A stretch of 64,000 nt of DNA from Christensenella sp964438705 (GTDB taxonomy: Bacteria > Bacillota > Clostridia > Christensenellales > Christensenellaceae), in assembly GCA_964438705.1 (NCBI GenBank), contig CAYTKQ010000014.1:6105-70104 (forward strand), in the 5' to 3' direction. Positions within the stretch are counted from its first letter, which is position 1, and every line of letters begins with the position of its first letter. Shown piece by piece: positions 35,019-43,355 of the stretch. Under the pieces are notes generated by a model. The model was not told the origin of the DNA. It was given only the letters and a program-made list of their open reading frames with translations, and ran no database searches. The position numbers were made by a program, and so were the translations under genes.

Positions 35019-35063
35019 CTTTTAAAGTGATATATTTGTCATATTAGGTGATAAATATATCAC
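35008..35063 (+). promoter_or_regulatory. promoter and palindromic operator of the membrane-protein/XRE operon
   Basis: TTGACT (35008-35013), a 17-base spacer and TATATT (35031-35036). The -10 lies in one arm of an 11-bp inverted repeat, GTGATATATTT (35027-35037) and AAATATATCAC (35053-35063). A repressor bound there would block the promoter. The XRE protein two genes on is the natural candidate for autoregulation. Confidence 0.65.
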
Positions 35064-35081
35064 CATGCGGGAGGTGTTGGC

Positions 35082-35459
35082 ATGAAAAGCTATGAAGAAG
35101 TACGGCGTGGCAATTTGCAAGGAAACGCCGGTTATCTCGGTTTCCTGGGCTTTCTGGGCTGCTCATATTTCGGAACGTTTGCTCCGCCATATTTGTTGCT
35201 GTTTTCCCTGTTCGGTCTGTTTGGCGGATTCTTCATCGACCGCATGCTGACGCAAAAGCATGACGAGCGCTATACGCAAAACAGTGCCAAGGCCCGCTCA
35301 GCCGCGCTTTTCACCGCGCTCGGCGCGATTGGGCTGCTCGCCGTACTCGTTTCGCTCGGCTGCGTCGTGCCGGAAATATTGCTGTGCGTGTGCGCGTTCG
35401 GCATCGCCGCCGTAATGATCGTCTATGGCGCGGCGATGTGGTATTACGAGAGGCACTGA
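35082..35459 (+). CDS. small membrane protein, DUF3796-like
   Basis: 125 residues. A short soluble start (MKSYEEVRRGNLQGNAG) is followed by four hydrophobic segments: GYLGFLGFLG, LLLFSLFGLFGGFF, ALFTALGAIGLLAVLVSLG and LCVCAFGIAAVMIVYGA. Such proteins are common beside a tiny XRE regulator in Firmicutes, and their function is not known. The ribosome site GGGAGGTG lies eight bases before the ATG. The regulator starts one base after this stop. Confidence 0.75.
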   Translation: MKSYEEVRRGNLQGNAGYLGFLGFLGCSYFGTFAPPYLLLFSLFGLFGGFFIDRMLTQKHDERYTQNSAKARSAALFTALGAIGLLAVLVSLGCVVPEILLCVCAFGIAAVMIVYGAAMWYYERH

Positions 35460-35460
35460 C

Positions 35461-35661
35461 ATGGGCGAATTTATATGCCATCTGAAAAAATTCAGAATAG
35501 CGGCGGGGCTTTCACAAGAGGCGCTTGCCGCCTCCGTGGGCGTACGCCGTGAAACGATCGTGCGCCTCGAGGCGGGGAAATATAACCCGTCCTTAAAGCT
35601 TGCGCTCGATGTCGCCAAAACAGTGGATGCGCCGCTCGATGAGATTTTTCAGTTTGAGTAA
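35461..35661 (+). CDS. XRE-family transcriptional regulator
   Basis: 66 residues, a single helix-turn-helix domain (LKKFRIAAGLSQEALAASVGVRRETIVRLEAG, then LALDVAKTVDAPLDEIF). It is the short YozG/Cro-like type. The start at 35461 is chosen because it follows the upstream stop by one base. A longer frame would run 35 bases back into the membrane gene. It probably represses its own operon through the palindrome at 35027-35063. Confidence 0.85.
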   Translation: MGEFICHLKKFRIAAGLSQEALAASVGVRRETIVRLEAGKYNPSLKLALDVAKTVDAPLDEIFQFE

Positions 35662-35676
35662 GAGTTGCACATACCT

Positions 35677-35716
35677 ATTTGCTCCGCGCGCTCACGGCTC
35701 AAGCCTCCATCCAAAA
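35677..35716 (+). repeat. 40-bp direct repeat R2, copy 1
   Basis: Identical to 38164-38203. The other copy is the junction of the SDR and LuxE genes and holds the SDR stop, the LuxE ribosome site and GTG start. Here the LuxE frame stops after six codons (TAG), so it is a relic. It abuts the second R1 copy, sharing one base. Confidence 0.95.
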
Positions 35717-35745
35717 AATTTGCGGCTATGGCGCTTGACTTTGCA
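35716..35745 (+). repeat. 30-bp direct repeat R1, copy 2
   Basis: Identical to 34989-35018, same orientation, and fused directly to the end of R2. It lies about 30 bases beyond the LuxC stop. Region 35662-35777 holds these two repeats and no gene. Confidence 0.95.
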
Positions 35746-35777
35746 GACTATAAACAATATGGTGCGAAACAATGGTT

Positions 35778-37073
35778 TCAATCGTCCTTGCGCATTTCAA
35801 TCGATGTTGTGCGAACATATTTGCGCAGCGGATATTCACCATCATGCGCCGCGCCGGGGTATGTTGCGGACATATGTTCCGCGTCCGTCACGCGCACCAC
35901 GCCACAAGCAAAAAGTCGCTCCGCAAGCAACTCACGTTCCTCCTGTGTGCACAGCAGCGCCGCCGTCTGCAAATGATTTTTGTGCGGGTGCAGCGCACGC
36001 TGCATTTCCTTGCGCGCAAGGGGACGTACCCAGCAATTTCCAAAGCCGATCGCTGTTGTAAGTGCGTTGTCCTCATAGGCGATCACGCTTACGTCTTTTT
36101 CGCCAAAAACTCTGCACGGGCGATAGATCATCTCGAGCGTTTCATCGTAGACACGAAGCGCAGTCTGCGCGCGAACGCCATCCTCCAAACGCCCCCTGCT
36201 TTCCCGACTGCCCGCGCAGAGGATGGGCAAAAAACGCTCACAAAACCTGTACACTTCCTCCATATTTTCCGTATCTACAAAGATCCCTTGACACGAACTG
36301 CACAGCAGCTGGTTGGTTTGTATCATGTTTTGCGCCAACCCCCTCAGCGCTGCGTCACCTACCCCGCCCGGGACCGCATAGGCAAAGCTTAGCTTGTGCC
36401 CCCACTCGATCACCTTTATTTCAGGTCCTGCCAACATCCTCACCGCGCGGATCGCTTCGTCTCCACCCCACACAGTCACGGCATTTGCCGCGTCCATCAT
36501 GCGCATGAGAGCGCTTTGGTCGCTCGACGGGAAATCAAAAACGTACACATATTCAATGAGCCGCGGCTCGATGCGGAACAATTCCATAAAGATCATTGCG
36601 GTCAATCCGTCGTCTCCTGACGGCAGCTTCACAATGTTCACATTGCCTGTGAGCAACCCCTCGATCACGCTGTAAAACGCGAGTCCATACTGGTTGCCCG
36701 CCATGATGTGCAGCAGCGCGCCAAGCGGAAACAACCTTTCTGTAACAACCGTATCCCGGCAAAATTCCATGCGTCTCAAACCGGCGTGCTCTTCCCCCAG
36801 TTCCACACGCAAACGATGTTCGAGCGTTTCACGGCAAAGCATTTCTTTTGCCGCGCAAATATATTCCCTGCTCTTTTGCGCGGGTAACCCTGCCGCCATC
36901 AACCATTTGACGTGTTCTTCCCCAACCGCACGCGCAAGTGTGTCGCACGCAAAAAGCACCAGTTCCGTTTGAAGCGGCGGCTTTTCCAGCGTCGTCGCAA
37001 TCCGTTCCCGCAGAACCTCCAACATCTTCCGCGCGCATGCGGCGTTTACAAGTTTTCCCTCGACCAGATTCAT
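35778..37073 (-). CDS. LuxC-like acyl-CoA/acyl reductase
   Basis: 431 residues from the ATG at 37073, in ATGA overlap with the LuxE-like gene. The aldehyde-dehydrogenase-like LuxC family (PF05893) is shown by GALLHIMAGNQYGLAFYSVIEGLLTGNVNIVKLPS and by the nucleophile in LLCSSCQGIFVD. Acyl reductases of this kind reduce an activated fatty acyl group to the aldehyde using NADPH. In luminous bacteria the aldehyde feeds luciferase, but no luxAB is present. The operon is SDR, LuxE, LuxC. Aldehyde, alcohol or modified-lipid production is possible. Confidence 0.85.
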   Translation of the reverse strand: MNLVEGKLVNAACARKMLEVLRERIATTLEKPPLQTELVLFACDTLARAVGEEHVKWLMAAGLPAQKSREYICAAKEMLCRETLEHRLRVELGEEHAGLRRMEFCRDTVVTERLFPLGALLHIMAGNQYGLAFYSVIEGLLTGNVNIVKLPSGDDGLTAMIFMELFRIEPRLIEYVYVFDFPSSDQSALMRMMDAANAVTVWGGDEAIRAVRMLAGPEIKVIEWGHKLSFAYAVPGGVGDAALRGLAQNMIQTNQLLCSSCQGIFVDTENMEEVYRFCERFLPILCAGSRESRGRLEDGVRAQTALRVYDETLEMIYRPCRVFGEKDVSVIAYEDNALTTAIGFGNCWVRPLARKEMQRALHPHKNHLQTAALLCTQEERELLAERLFACGVVRVTDAEHMSATYPGAAHDGEYPLRKYVRTTSIEMRKDD

Positions 37074-38182
37074 ATTCTGCCCTCCAGCATTGCGCCCGCA
37101 CCCGCCGCGCATGTCTTGAGCCCCTGCACACCTGCCCGGCCCAACACTTCAAAATATGGGGTTTGTATGCCGCACCCGCACTCTTTTCCCTCGTGCAGTA
37201 CCGCTATGTCATCCGTCAATATACTCATAAGCGGCATGCTTTTAAGAAGCGGCGTCATTAAATTTAGCAGCCCGCGTTCCCCATAGGGCAGCGGTTTCAT
37301 TGTTTCGAAGCTGCGCACCGTTACACGACTGTATACAGGCACGTGGAAATGATGGTTTTTGCAAGCGCAATAGGGCACGTTGTGCTCCACTACGCCAAAA
37401 AATTCCATAAATCGATCCTCTGTGATAGCAAGCCGTTCATGTGCCATGCTGTAAAGCTTCTCTTTTTCCACCCGCTGCGCGGAAAACTGCTTCCACCCAC
37501 CGCCCAGAAAAATCAGCGATTTAGGGTGCAGCCTGAGTCGGATATTTTCCTGCTCCAGCCGTCTCAGCAGAAAAAACAGATACGCCGGAAAACCATTGAT
37601 GCGTACAGGAAATCCCGCGCGGCTGTAGCGCAGAAGCGCGTCGATTACGCCCTGTTCATTGAGCGCATATCCCTCTCCTGTGTCTTTGAGTGCGTATTCG
37701 CGATGCAGCGCAGGCGCAAGAAGCGTCGCGCCGTATGCCGTCTTCACGGCGCCCATCTGGTTGTGTTTGCTCGGCTCATAGCCCAATACGATATCATTCG
37801 TCGGGACAATAGACAGCAGCCGATGATAAAATAATGTTTTCCGCAGTATGTTGAACCCATAGAGCATCGATTGCGCGTCCAATCCCACACGCACAGGCGA
37901 ACCAGACGTGCCCGATGTGGTGGATTTGAGACGCAGCTTTTTTTCCGGCATGGAAAGCAGCTCGTGTTTTTTCAAAAAAAGCGTAGGGATGGGCGGCAAC
38001 GAGAAGATGTCGCCTTTGCGCAAATCTTCGATTTGAAAACCCCTGCTTTCCATGAGCGCCGCGTATTCGTTGCAACGTAAAAGATGCCATTCCACATTTT
38101 CGCACATCGCTGCCGCAAACAGCGCGTCTGTATCCGTGCCATAAATTTTTTGATGGAAAAACAATTTGCTCCGCGCGCTCAC
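37070..38182 (-). CDS. LuxE-like acyl-protein synthetase
   Basis: 370 residues from a GTG at 38182 with GGAGG eight bases upstream. It overlaps the SDR stop (GTGA) and the LuxC ATG. PF04443-type adenylating enzyme: LKSTTSGTSGSPVRVG is the ATP-binding loop, INGFPAYLFFLLRRL and LIFLGGGWK follow, and MEFFGVVEHNVPYCACKNHHFH lies near the family active-site Cys region. LuxE activates a fatty acid with ATP and passes it to LuxC. Nothing in the sequence tells chain length. Confidence 0.82.
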   Translation of the reverse strand: MSARSKLFFHQKIYGTDTDALFAAAMCENVEWHLLRCNEYAALMESRGFQIEDLRKGDIFSLPPIPTLFLKKHELLSMPEKKLRLKSTTSGTSGSPVRVGLDAQSMLYGFNILRKTLFYHRLLSIVPTNDIVLGYEPSKHNQMGAVKTAYGATLLAPALHREYALKDTGEGYALNEQGVIDALLRYSRAGFPVRINGFPAYLFFLLRRLEQENIRLRLHPKSLIFLGGGWKQFSAQRVEKEKLYSMAHERLAITEDRFMEFFGVVEHNVPYCACKNHHFHVPVYSRVTVRSFETMKPLPYGERGLLNLMTPLLKSMPLMSILTDDIAVLHEGKECGCGIQTPYFEVLGRAGVQGLKTCAAGAGAMLEGRI

Positions 38183-38203
38183 GGCTCAAGCCTCCATCCA
38201 AAA
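38164..38203 (+). repeat. 40-bp direct repeat R2, copy 2 (SDR/LuxE junction)
   Basis: Identical to 35677-35716. This copy is in its coding context: the end of the SDR gene and the start of the LuxE-like gene. Confidence 0.95.
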
Positions 38204-38889
38204 TCGTCGTGATAGATCATCTGACGTGTCATGCCGCCGTCGATGCAGATGTTTTCGCCCGTGATGAAACCCGCCTTTTCGCTGCACAAAAACAATGACA
38301 TGTTGGCAATGTCAAGCGGATCGCCCACCCGTCCCGCAGGATGCTGGCGTGCGTGAGCACCCGTGTATGTTTTGAAGTCTGTGTCGATCCAGCCCGGAGA
38401 GATGGAGTTGACGCGCACGCGTCCCGCGAGGCTCACGGCAAGCGCATGCGTGAGCGCGGAAATCCCGCCCTTGGCGGCGGTGTAGCTTTCGGTGTCCTCC
38501 TGACTCATGCGGTCGCGGCTGGAAGAGATGTTGACGATGCTCGCTCCGTCCGCAAAATGCTCCTGCAGCAGCTTTGCAAGCATGAACGGCGCGCTCACCC
38601 CTACGCGCAGCACATAATTAAAATCGTCGTACGAGCACGTTTTGATCCCACCCCGCGTGAGCATTGCGTTATTGATGAGATAGTCCACCGTTTCGTGCTC
38701 ATCGAGCACCTTTTTTACAAAAGCACGCAGCACACCCTCGTCGGCGATGTCTCCCACAAAGTACGGGTTTTCCAGCGTATCGATCGTGCACACCTTCGCC
38801 CCGTGCCTCTCAAATTCCTGACAGATCGTCTGACCGATGCCCCGCGCCCCGCCCGTGATTACCGCAGTCTTGCCCACAAATTCATTCAT
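38179..38889 (-). CDS. short-chain dehydrogenase/reductase
   Basis: 236 residues from the ATG at 38889 (GGAG nine bases upstream). The Rossmann motif TGGARGIG, the LINNAM segment, the catalytic Ser in IVNISSSRD and YTAAKGG (Tyr-x-x-x-Lys) are all present, as is the SPGWIDTDF turn. It is an active classical SDR. As the first gene of the SDR-LuxE-LuxC operon it may reduce the aldehyde or make a hydroxyacyl or ketone substrate. The specificity is unknown. Confidence 0.88.
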   Translation of the reverse strand: MNEFVGKTAVITGGARGIGQTICQEFERHGAKVCTIDTLENPYFVGDIADEGVLRAFVKKVLDEHETVDYLINNAMLTRGGIKTCSYDDFNYVLRVGVSAPFMLAKLLQEHFADGASIVNISSSRDRMSQEDTESYTAAKGGISALTHALAVSLAGRVRVNSISPGWIDTDFKTYTGAHARQHPAGRVGDPLDIANMSLFLCSEKAGFITGENICIDGGMTRQMIYHDDFGWRLEP

Positions 38890-38918
38890 GGCATATTCTC
38901 CTTTGCCCAATTAAGCAA

Positions 38919-38940
38919 AACGGAGGCCAACGCCTCCGTT
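38919..38940 (-). terminator. terminator of the hypothetical membrane protein gene
   Basis: The stem ACGGAGGC, loop CAAC, GCCTCCGT is followed leftward by TTTTGCTTAATT. It lies in the 64 bases between the stop at 38954 and the SDR start. Confidence 0.75.
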
Positions 38941-38953
38941 CCCTGCACCGTCT

Positions 38954-39907
38954 TTAGAAAAGCGGAAATATGTTTTGGTTAAACCATGAATAGCCGAAAT
39001 CCACACCCGGGATCAAATTTTTGGAAACCATCATGCCATAGCCCGCCCACATCAGGATCAGCAGGACAATGATAAGAATAATGTCCAGAACCAGCCTTCT
39101 TTTACGTTTCTTTTTCGGCTTTTTGGTTTTGGATGCAACGGCAGCCACCTCAGCCTGCAGATCGTCCGCCTGTGTATTTTCCTGTAGAGCTTCCGGCTCC
39201 GGCTGTTTTTCCAACGGCTTTTCTTTAGGCTGCTCCGGCTGTTCTGCGGACTGCTCTACCGCTGTGAGCGGCACGGCTATGGGCGCTGCGTACAGCTCGG
39301 AAGCAAGCTGTGGCGCGGGGGCTGTCGGCTCTTCTTCTGCGGGCGCCTGATGCTTTTCCCTGATCGCCGCCTCTGCCAGCGAACTCACCCTTCTTGGTGT
39401 TTCCGCCAAAGGCTCCGGCCGTTCATAATGCGCCTGATCCTGCGCGGCTATTGCATAAGTCGCCGCCGCGCCCAGCCCGACCGGCTGTGTCAGTTTATCC
39501 CGCTCTGCATCCAGCGAGAGCAAGAACGCATCCAGCATTTCATCCGTTTCAGCAATCGATTCCGGTGTCGTATTTTTCCAAGGCGCCATGGCCTCCTCCG
39601 CCAAAGAAGGTTCGGCCCCTTTCCGAAGCTCCCGGCGCATTTCCTCTGTAAAATAAGAAATCGCCTCATAGCTCCCGTCATTTTCGTCCACGATATGGAC
39701 GGCTTCGTCGTCGAGCTGATCGAAGTTTATTCGATTGCAATACAGTTGGTATATTTTTTCCAGCAAAAACGCGGCATAGGCCTCCACCTCGTCATCGCTG
39801 CCCTTGTGTACACGCGCTTTTTCAAGGACCTTTGGGGAATAGCAGCGATAAATATACTGATATAACGCCCTGCGTTGCGCCTGATCCAAATTTGATTGTT
39901 CCTGCAT
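38954..39907 (-). CDS. hypothetical single-pass membrane protein
   Basis: 317 residues from the ATG at 39907, preceded by GGGAG. The first 130 residues are helical and acidic (DQAQRRALYQYIYRCYSPKV, then DEVEAYAAFLLEKIYQLY). A Pro/Glu/Ala-rich linker runs to about residue 255, then a basic cluster (KTKKPKKKRKRR) and one membrane helix (LDIILIIVLLILMWAGYGMM) near the C terminus, leaving a short outer tail. I recognise no catalytic motif. The layout suggests a cytoplasmic domain tethered to the membrane. Confidence 0.7.
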   Translation of the reverse strand: MQEQSNLDQAQRRALYQYIYRCYSPKVLEKARVHKGSDDEVEAYAAFLLEKIYQLYCNRINFDQLDDEAVHIVDENDGSYEAISYFTEEMRRELRKGAEPSLAEEAMAPWKNTTPESIAETDEMLDAFLLSLDAERDKLTQPVGLGAAATYAIAAQDQAHYERPEPLAETPRRVSSLAEAAIREKHQAPAEEEPTAPAPQLASELYAAPIAVPLTAVEQSAEQPEQPKEKPLEKQPEPEALQENTQADDLQAEVAAVASKTKKPKKKRKRRLVLDIILIIVLLILMWAGYGMMVSKNLIPGVDFGYSWFNQNIFPLF

Positions 39908-40102
39908 ATCCGTTCTCCCAAAAATTTTTTCTTTCCTTATATAATAAACGTTACATGCAAAAAGTACAATATAAAAAAGCATTCTGCCATACGGTACCGC
40001 CTTGAGCACCTATCGATATCTTTTTCTTTCCTTCCTTCCGTCCTTCTGATATAGTATATGCAGGAGCAGTGCCATATTTTGTGTTCTGCCATGAGGTGCC
40101 TG

Positions 40103-41173
40103 ATGCCATTTCTTTTGATTATAAATTCAAATTTGATTCCTTTGCTCGGCTTGGTATTTCTATTATTTTTTGCCTGCGTCAATCCACTTTTTGAAAAACG
40201 GCAGACTCGGCTTTTCATCGTTGCGATCGTTGTGAACCTCGTGCTTATCGTTGCGATTTCGGCAGATTACATATTTGCCCAATCGGATTATGAAGCGATG
40301 TGGGCTTGGAGGCGGGTCACTTCTTTTTTGAATTTTGCAGCTTCGCCGGTCATTCCGTTTTTGTTGTTCAACATTTTTCAACAAGCAAAAATCAAGACAG
40401 CCTACTGCATCCCACTCATTGCAAATGCCATCATTTGCTTTGTAAGTATGTTTGTCAACATTGTGTTTTTTATCAACGAAAACAATCAGTACGGCCGCGG
40501 ACCGCTTTTTTTCATGCCGTTTTTGATGGCGATCATCTACATTGTACTTCTCATCATGAAACCCGCAGCCCGTCAGGCGCAGTCCAAGCGCTTCGAACGC
40601 ATTTTTTTGCTCTGCATCATCGCCTTGCTCATCGGGTGCATGATCCTCGAAATTGTCGTGGGGCTGCATTTTTTAAGCTGGGTCGGTTCCGCGCTCGGCT
40701 TGTTTCTTTATTATTTGCTTCTCACCATGTTCAGCTTCATCGTCGATCCGCTGACAGGAACCTACAACCGCCTAATGTATTCCCGTTCTCTTGCACGCCT
40801 CAAGCCAAACGCGCATTATTTTATTTCCATTCTCGACATCAATGACTTCAAACTTGTCAACGATATGTATGGGCATAATGCGGGAGACACATTTTTGCTC
40901 CGTTTTGCGGAGATCATTGATCACAATCTGCCCTCCGGCTCCACACTGTATCGAATCGGCGGCGATGAATTTGCCTTAATCTCAAGGCTGTCCGACCCTG
41001 CGCTTCTTTATGCCGCGATCAACATGGCAAAGACAGAGGCGCTCAAGAACGATATATATTTTGCTTGCGGTACTGCAGAATATTCCGTTGGCGACGATCT
41101 TTCCGCCGTGCTCCGGCTGGCGGATGAGCGCATGTATCAAAACAAAAACGAGATGAAGGCCGCCTCCAAATGA
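40103..41173 (+). CDS. membrane-bound GGDEF diguanylate cyclase
   Basis: 356 residues if started at the ATG at 40103, which GAGGTG precedes. Upstream ATGs at 40058 and 40091 lack ribosome sites, and TATAGT just ahead of 40058 may be the -10 box. About seven membrane helices (residues 1-205, 7TM-type sensor) are followed by a GGDEF domain: DPLTGTYNRLMYSR, DINDFKLVNDMYGHNAGD and the intact active site RIGGDEFAL. The RxxD inhibitory site is not evident. It should make cyclic di-GMP in response to an unknown signal. It overlaps the GIY-YIG gene by four bases. Confidence 0.88.
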   Translation: MPFLLIINSNLIPLLGLVFLLFFACVNPLFEKRQTRLFIVAIVVNLVLIVAISADYIFAQSDYEAMWAWRRVTSFLNFAASPVIPFLLFNIFQQAKIKTAYCIPLIANAIICFVSMFVNIVFFINENNQYGRGPLFFMPFLMAIIYIVLLIMKPAARQAQSKRFERIFLLCIIALLIGCMILEIVVGLHFLSWVGSALGLFLYYLLLTMFSFIVDPLTGTYNRLMYSRSLARLKPNAHYFISILDINDFKLVNDMYGHNAGDTFLLRFAEIIDHNLPSGSTLYRIGGDEFALISRLSDPALLYAAINMAKTEALKNDIYFACGTAEYSVGDDLSAVLRLADERMYQNKNEMKAASK

Positions 41174-41427
41174 ACGACTGTGTATACATCCTTCAATGTT
41201 CCGATGGAACGCTTTATACCGGCTGGACAAACAACATCCAAAGGCGGATCTTAGCGCACAATTCTGGGCGGGGCGCGAAATACACCAAGTCCAGGCGACC
41301 TGTTTTGCTCGTCTATACCGAGCCTGCGGCAACCAAAGAAGACGCATTGAAGCGTGAATACGCAATCAAGCAAATGACGCGTGCGCAAAAGCTCAAGTTG
41401 ATTTCTGCTTTCCGCCGCCAATTATAA
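41170..41427 (+). CDS. GIY-YIG nuclease-superfamily protein (YhbQ/UPF0213 type)
   Basis: 85 residues in ATGA overlap with the cyclase gene. VYILQCSDGTLYTGWT is the GIY-YIG motif, with the conserved Arg in NNIQRRILAH, and EDALKREYAIKQ carries the Glu of the active site. Small UPF0213 proteins of this type are widespread and poorly characterised, and a DNA repair role is suspected. The linkage to the cyclase is probably only positional. Confidence 0.88.
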   Translation: MNDCVYILQCSDGTLYTGWTNNIQRRILAHNSGRGAKYTKSRRPVLLVYTEPAATKEDALKREYAIKQMTRAQKLKLISAFRRQL

Positions 41428-41454
41428 AAAACGCGCTGCATCGTGCAAGTTTGC

Positions 41455-41484
41455 TTGACAAAAACATGGACTTTTTGCTATACT
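41455..41484 (+). promoter_or_regulatory. promoter of the tRNA-Ser genes
   Basis: Consensus TTGACA (41455-41460), an 18-base spacer and TATACT (41479-41484), 18 bases before the first tRNA. Confidence 0.8.
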
Positions 41485-41502
41485 GTTAAAGCGTATTTGG
41501 AT

Positions 41503-41593
41503 GGAGAGATGGTCGAGCTGGCTTAAGGCACCGGTCTTGAAAACCGGCGATGGTTTACCCCATCCGTGGGTTCAAATCCCACTCTCTCCGCCA
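41503..41593 (+). tRNA. tRNA-Ser, anticodon TGA
   Basis: 91 bases including an encoded CCA. The acceptor arms GGAGAGA and TCTCTCC pair. The anticodon loop CTTGAAA gives TGA. It has a class II long variable arm and the T-loop GGTTCAAATCC. Confidence 0.95.
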
Positions 41594-41638
41594 TTTTTTT
41601 GAGAGATAATGATCATAAACAATATATTATATTCAGCT

Positions 41639-41732
41639 GGAGAAGTACCCAAGTACGGCTGAAGGGGCTCCCCTGCTAAGGGAGTAGGCTGAGGTAATCG
41701 GCGCGAGGGTTCAAATCCCTCCTTCTCCGCCA
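41639..41732 (+). tRNA. tRNA-Ser, anticodon GCT
   Basis: 94 bases including an encoded CCA. The acceptor arms GGAGAAG and CTTCTCC pair, the anticodon GCT sits in CTGCTAA, and a long variable arm is present. Its 3' end is repeated at 48354, which marks it as a probable integration site. Confidence 0.95.
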
Positions 41733-41735
41733 CAC
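41723..41735 (+). repeat. attachment-site candidate, left copy
   Basis: TTCTCCGCCACAC: the tRNA-Ser(GCT) 3' end, the CCA and three more bases. Identical to 48354-48366 and in the same orientation. Confidence 0.65.
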
Positions 41736-41742
41736 TTTGTCT

Positions 41743-41770
41743 AAAAACCCGCTATTCAAGCGGGTTTTTA
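41743..41770 (+). terminator. terminator after tRNA-Ser(GCT)
   Basis: The stem AAAAACCCGC, 8-base loop, GCGGGTTTTT with the T run in the arm. It lies just inside the presumed island. Confidence 0.8.
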
Positions 41771-41827
41771 GCATATTTGGAAGACTGTTTTCGGACAATT
41801 TTGAGCCGGAAATGAAGGGCGAGGATA

Positions 41828-42598
41828 TTACCCCCGCATTGCTTGTATCAATTCCCTTGTTCCCACCATGTTGATCGCTCGTTTTAGGTTGTAGGCAAGG
41901 AAACTCAGACCCATTTCCGCTTCTGCCATCTTTTTTCCCCGACACAAAAGATAATGGGCCCCATCATACCACTTGATGGTTCCGAACGGATGCTCTACGC
42001 TGCACATTCGCTGTTTGAGCTTCTGCTTATCTTCCCTTATGGTGAGTAGTACCTTCTTTTTCACTCCGTCCTTGCGGTAAAATGAATTGTGAAACACATG
42101 GCCTATAGGCGGCGTGTTTACCACACCCTCCTGTTTCCCGAACATTCGAACACCCACGCGCACCGTGTCCGGGCCGAACAGCACTGTCTTGTGCCCTTTG
42201 GAAGAAGTGCAGCGATTGGTACATTGCCTGCACGCGTCCTTGTTGGCGTACACCGTGCTGTGACCTTTGGGTTTGACCTTGCAAAGCGTCTGGCCCATCG
42301 GACAGGTAACACTGCCATTTTCTTCGCGCGTGAAACAGCCCACTGCTTCCTCTGTCACAAGCTCTACTGCAATCGACGTCCCCTCATAACATTGGGGCAG
42401 CACGCCCGTGTGCAGACACGCCGCAATATCCTCCGCGCGCTTTGAATGCCGCGTTTGTTCGTCGATCTCCGCCTCGATGTAATCCAGCGAATAAACCCGC
42501 TTGCGTTTGTCATACTTCAATGCTACGTTCGGGATTGTCCCGTTCATCACGCATTCCAATATATCCCGGCGGCTGTCATATCCTTTGTCCGCAACCAT
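41828..42598 (-). pseudogene. IS1182-type transposase, N-terminally truncated
   Basis: About 256 codons of the C-terminal half remain. VADKGYDSRRDI holds the second Asp of the DDE triad, a Cys-rich insert follows (DACRQCTNRCTSSKGH), and CSVEHPFGTIKW holds the Glu. The N-terminal domain and first Asp are missing: the sequence breaks off at about 42596, where the nucleotidyltransferase gene begins. No inverted repeats were found by eye. It is a dead insertion-sequence remnant. Confidence 0.85.
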
Positions 42599-43355
42599 TC
42601 AGAAAGCATAAAAACAAATTGTTCAATTGTTCCCATGTTACAGCATCCTGTTTGGGCACATGACTGATCGTTTTTTCTAGTGCCGACAATTCTTTTTCAA
42701 TATACTCATTCAATTCGGTGATGGGTTCCTGTTCGCCGAGCTCTGAGGTCACAGCCTTTCTTTTCAGCAGGTCATCAACGACAGACCGAACCTCCCCGCC
42801 GAGTTCAGCCTTTGCCAATTCCGCGAACAACATCGGCGGAGGGGTTTCATGCGCAAGTATCCATTTGCAGGCAAGGATCGGGCGCAGCACGTAAAAATAT
42901 TTTTTCAGTCGCACGCAGCCTCGCTTTAAGAACTCGCGGTTGTTGTTGCGCGCCATGTTAAAGTAATGATACAGTGCGGGGCGGCTTAAAAAGCATTGCG
43001 CCGTAATATTCCTTATTCTTTTGAATTCAGGCATTTCGTAATACACGATAGGGGAGGCGATCCACTCGAATAATGTCGGATTTGACTTTTTTAGAAGGCA
43101 TAATACCTTTTTAAGATCCCAGCCATTGATGTCGAGTTCTTCGTCAAGCATATATTCGATAACGTCGTTGGTTTTTTCAAGCCTTAAATAATATTCTTGG
43201 GGGCGGAGATAAATAAATCGGACGTCGTAATCGCTGTCTGGCGAAGGGAATCCCCACGCCCTGCTTCCCGATTCCACGGCGAGCAAAATCTTGACATTTT
43301 CTATTTGTTCGATTTTCTTTAAATGTTCGCTTATCTGTTCTCGTATCTCAAACAT
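42576..43355 (-). CDS. RlaP-like (DNA polymerase beta superfamily) nucleotidyltransferase
   Basis: 259 residues from the ATG at 43355; a TTG nine bases upstream is the alternative. The nucleotidyltransferase motif GSRAWGFPSPDSDYDVRFIY includes the two metal-binding Asp residues. LKKVLCLLKKSNPTLFEWIASP and ACKWILAHETPPPMLF follow the COG3541 pattern. The last residues (NGCGQRI) and the stop are encoded by the transposase remnant, so the native C terminus has been replaced, though length is close to normal. Members of this family are linked to RNA repair and DNA-damage contexts, but the target is not known. Confidence 0.75.
   Translation of the reverse strand: MFEIREQISEHLKKIEQIENVKILLAVESGSRAWGFPSPDSDYDVRFIYLRPQEYYLRLEKTNDVIEYMLDEELDINGWDLKKVLCLLKKSNPTLFEWIASPIVYYEMPEFKRIRNITAQCFLSRPALYHYFNMARNNNREFLKRGCVRLKKYFYVLRPILACKWILAHETPPPMLFAELAKAELGGEVRSVVDDLLKRKAVTSELGEQEPITELNEYIEKELSALEKTISHVPKQDAVTWEQLNNLFLCFLNGCGQRI

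Noticed and set aside
35677..35745. Short gene or RNA between the XRE and LuxC genes
   Set aside because: The stretch consists only of the two repeat copies. The relic LuxE frame stops after six codons.
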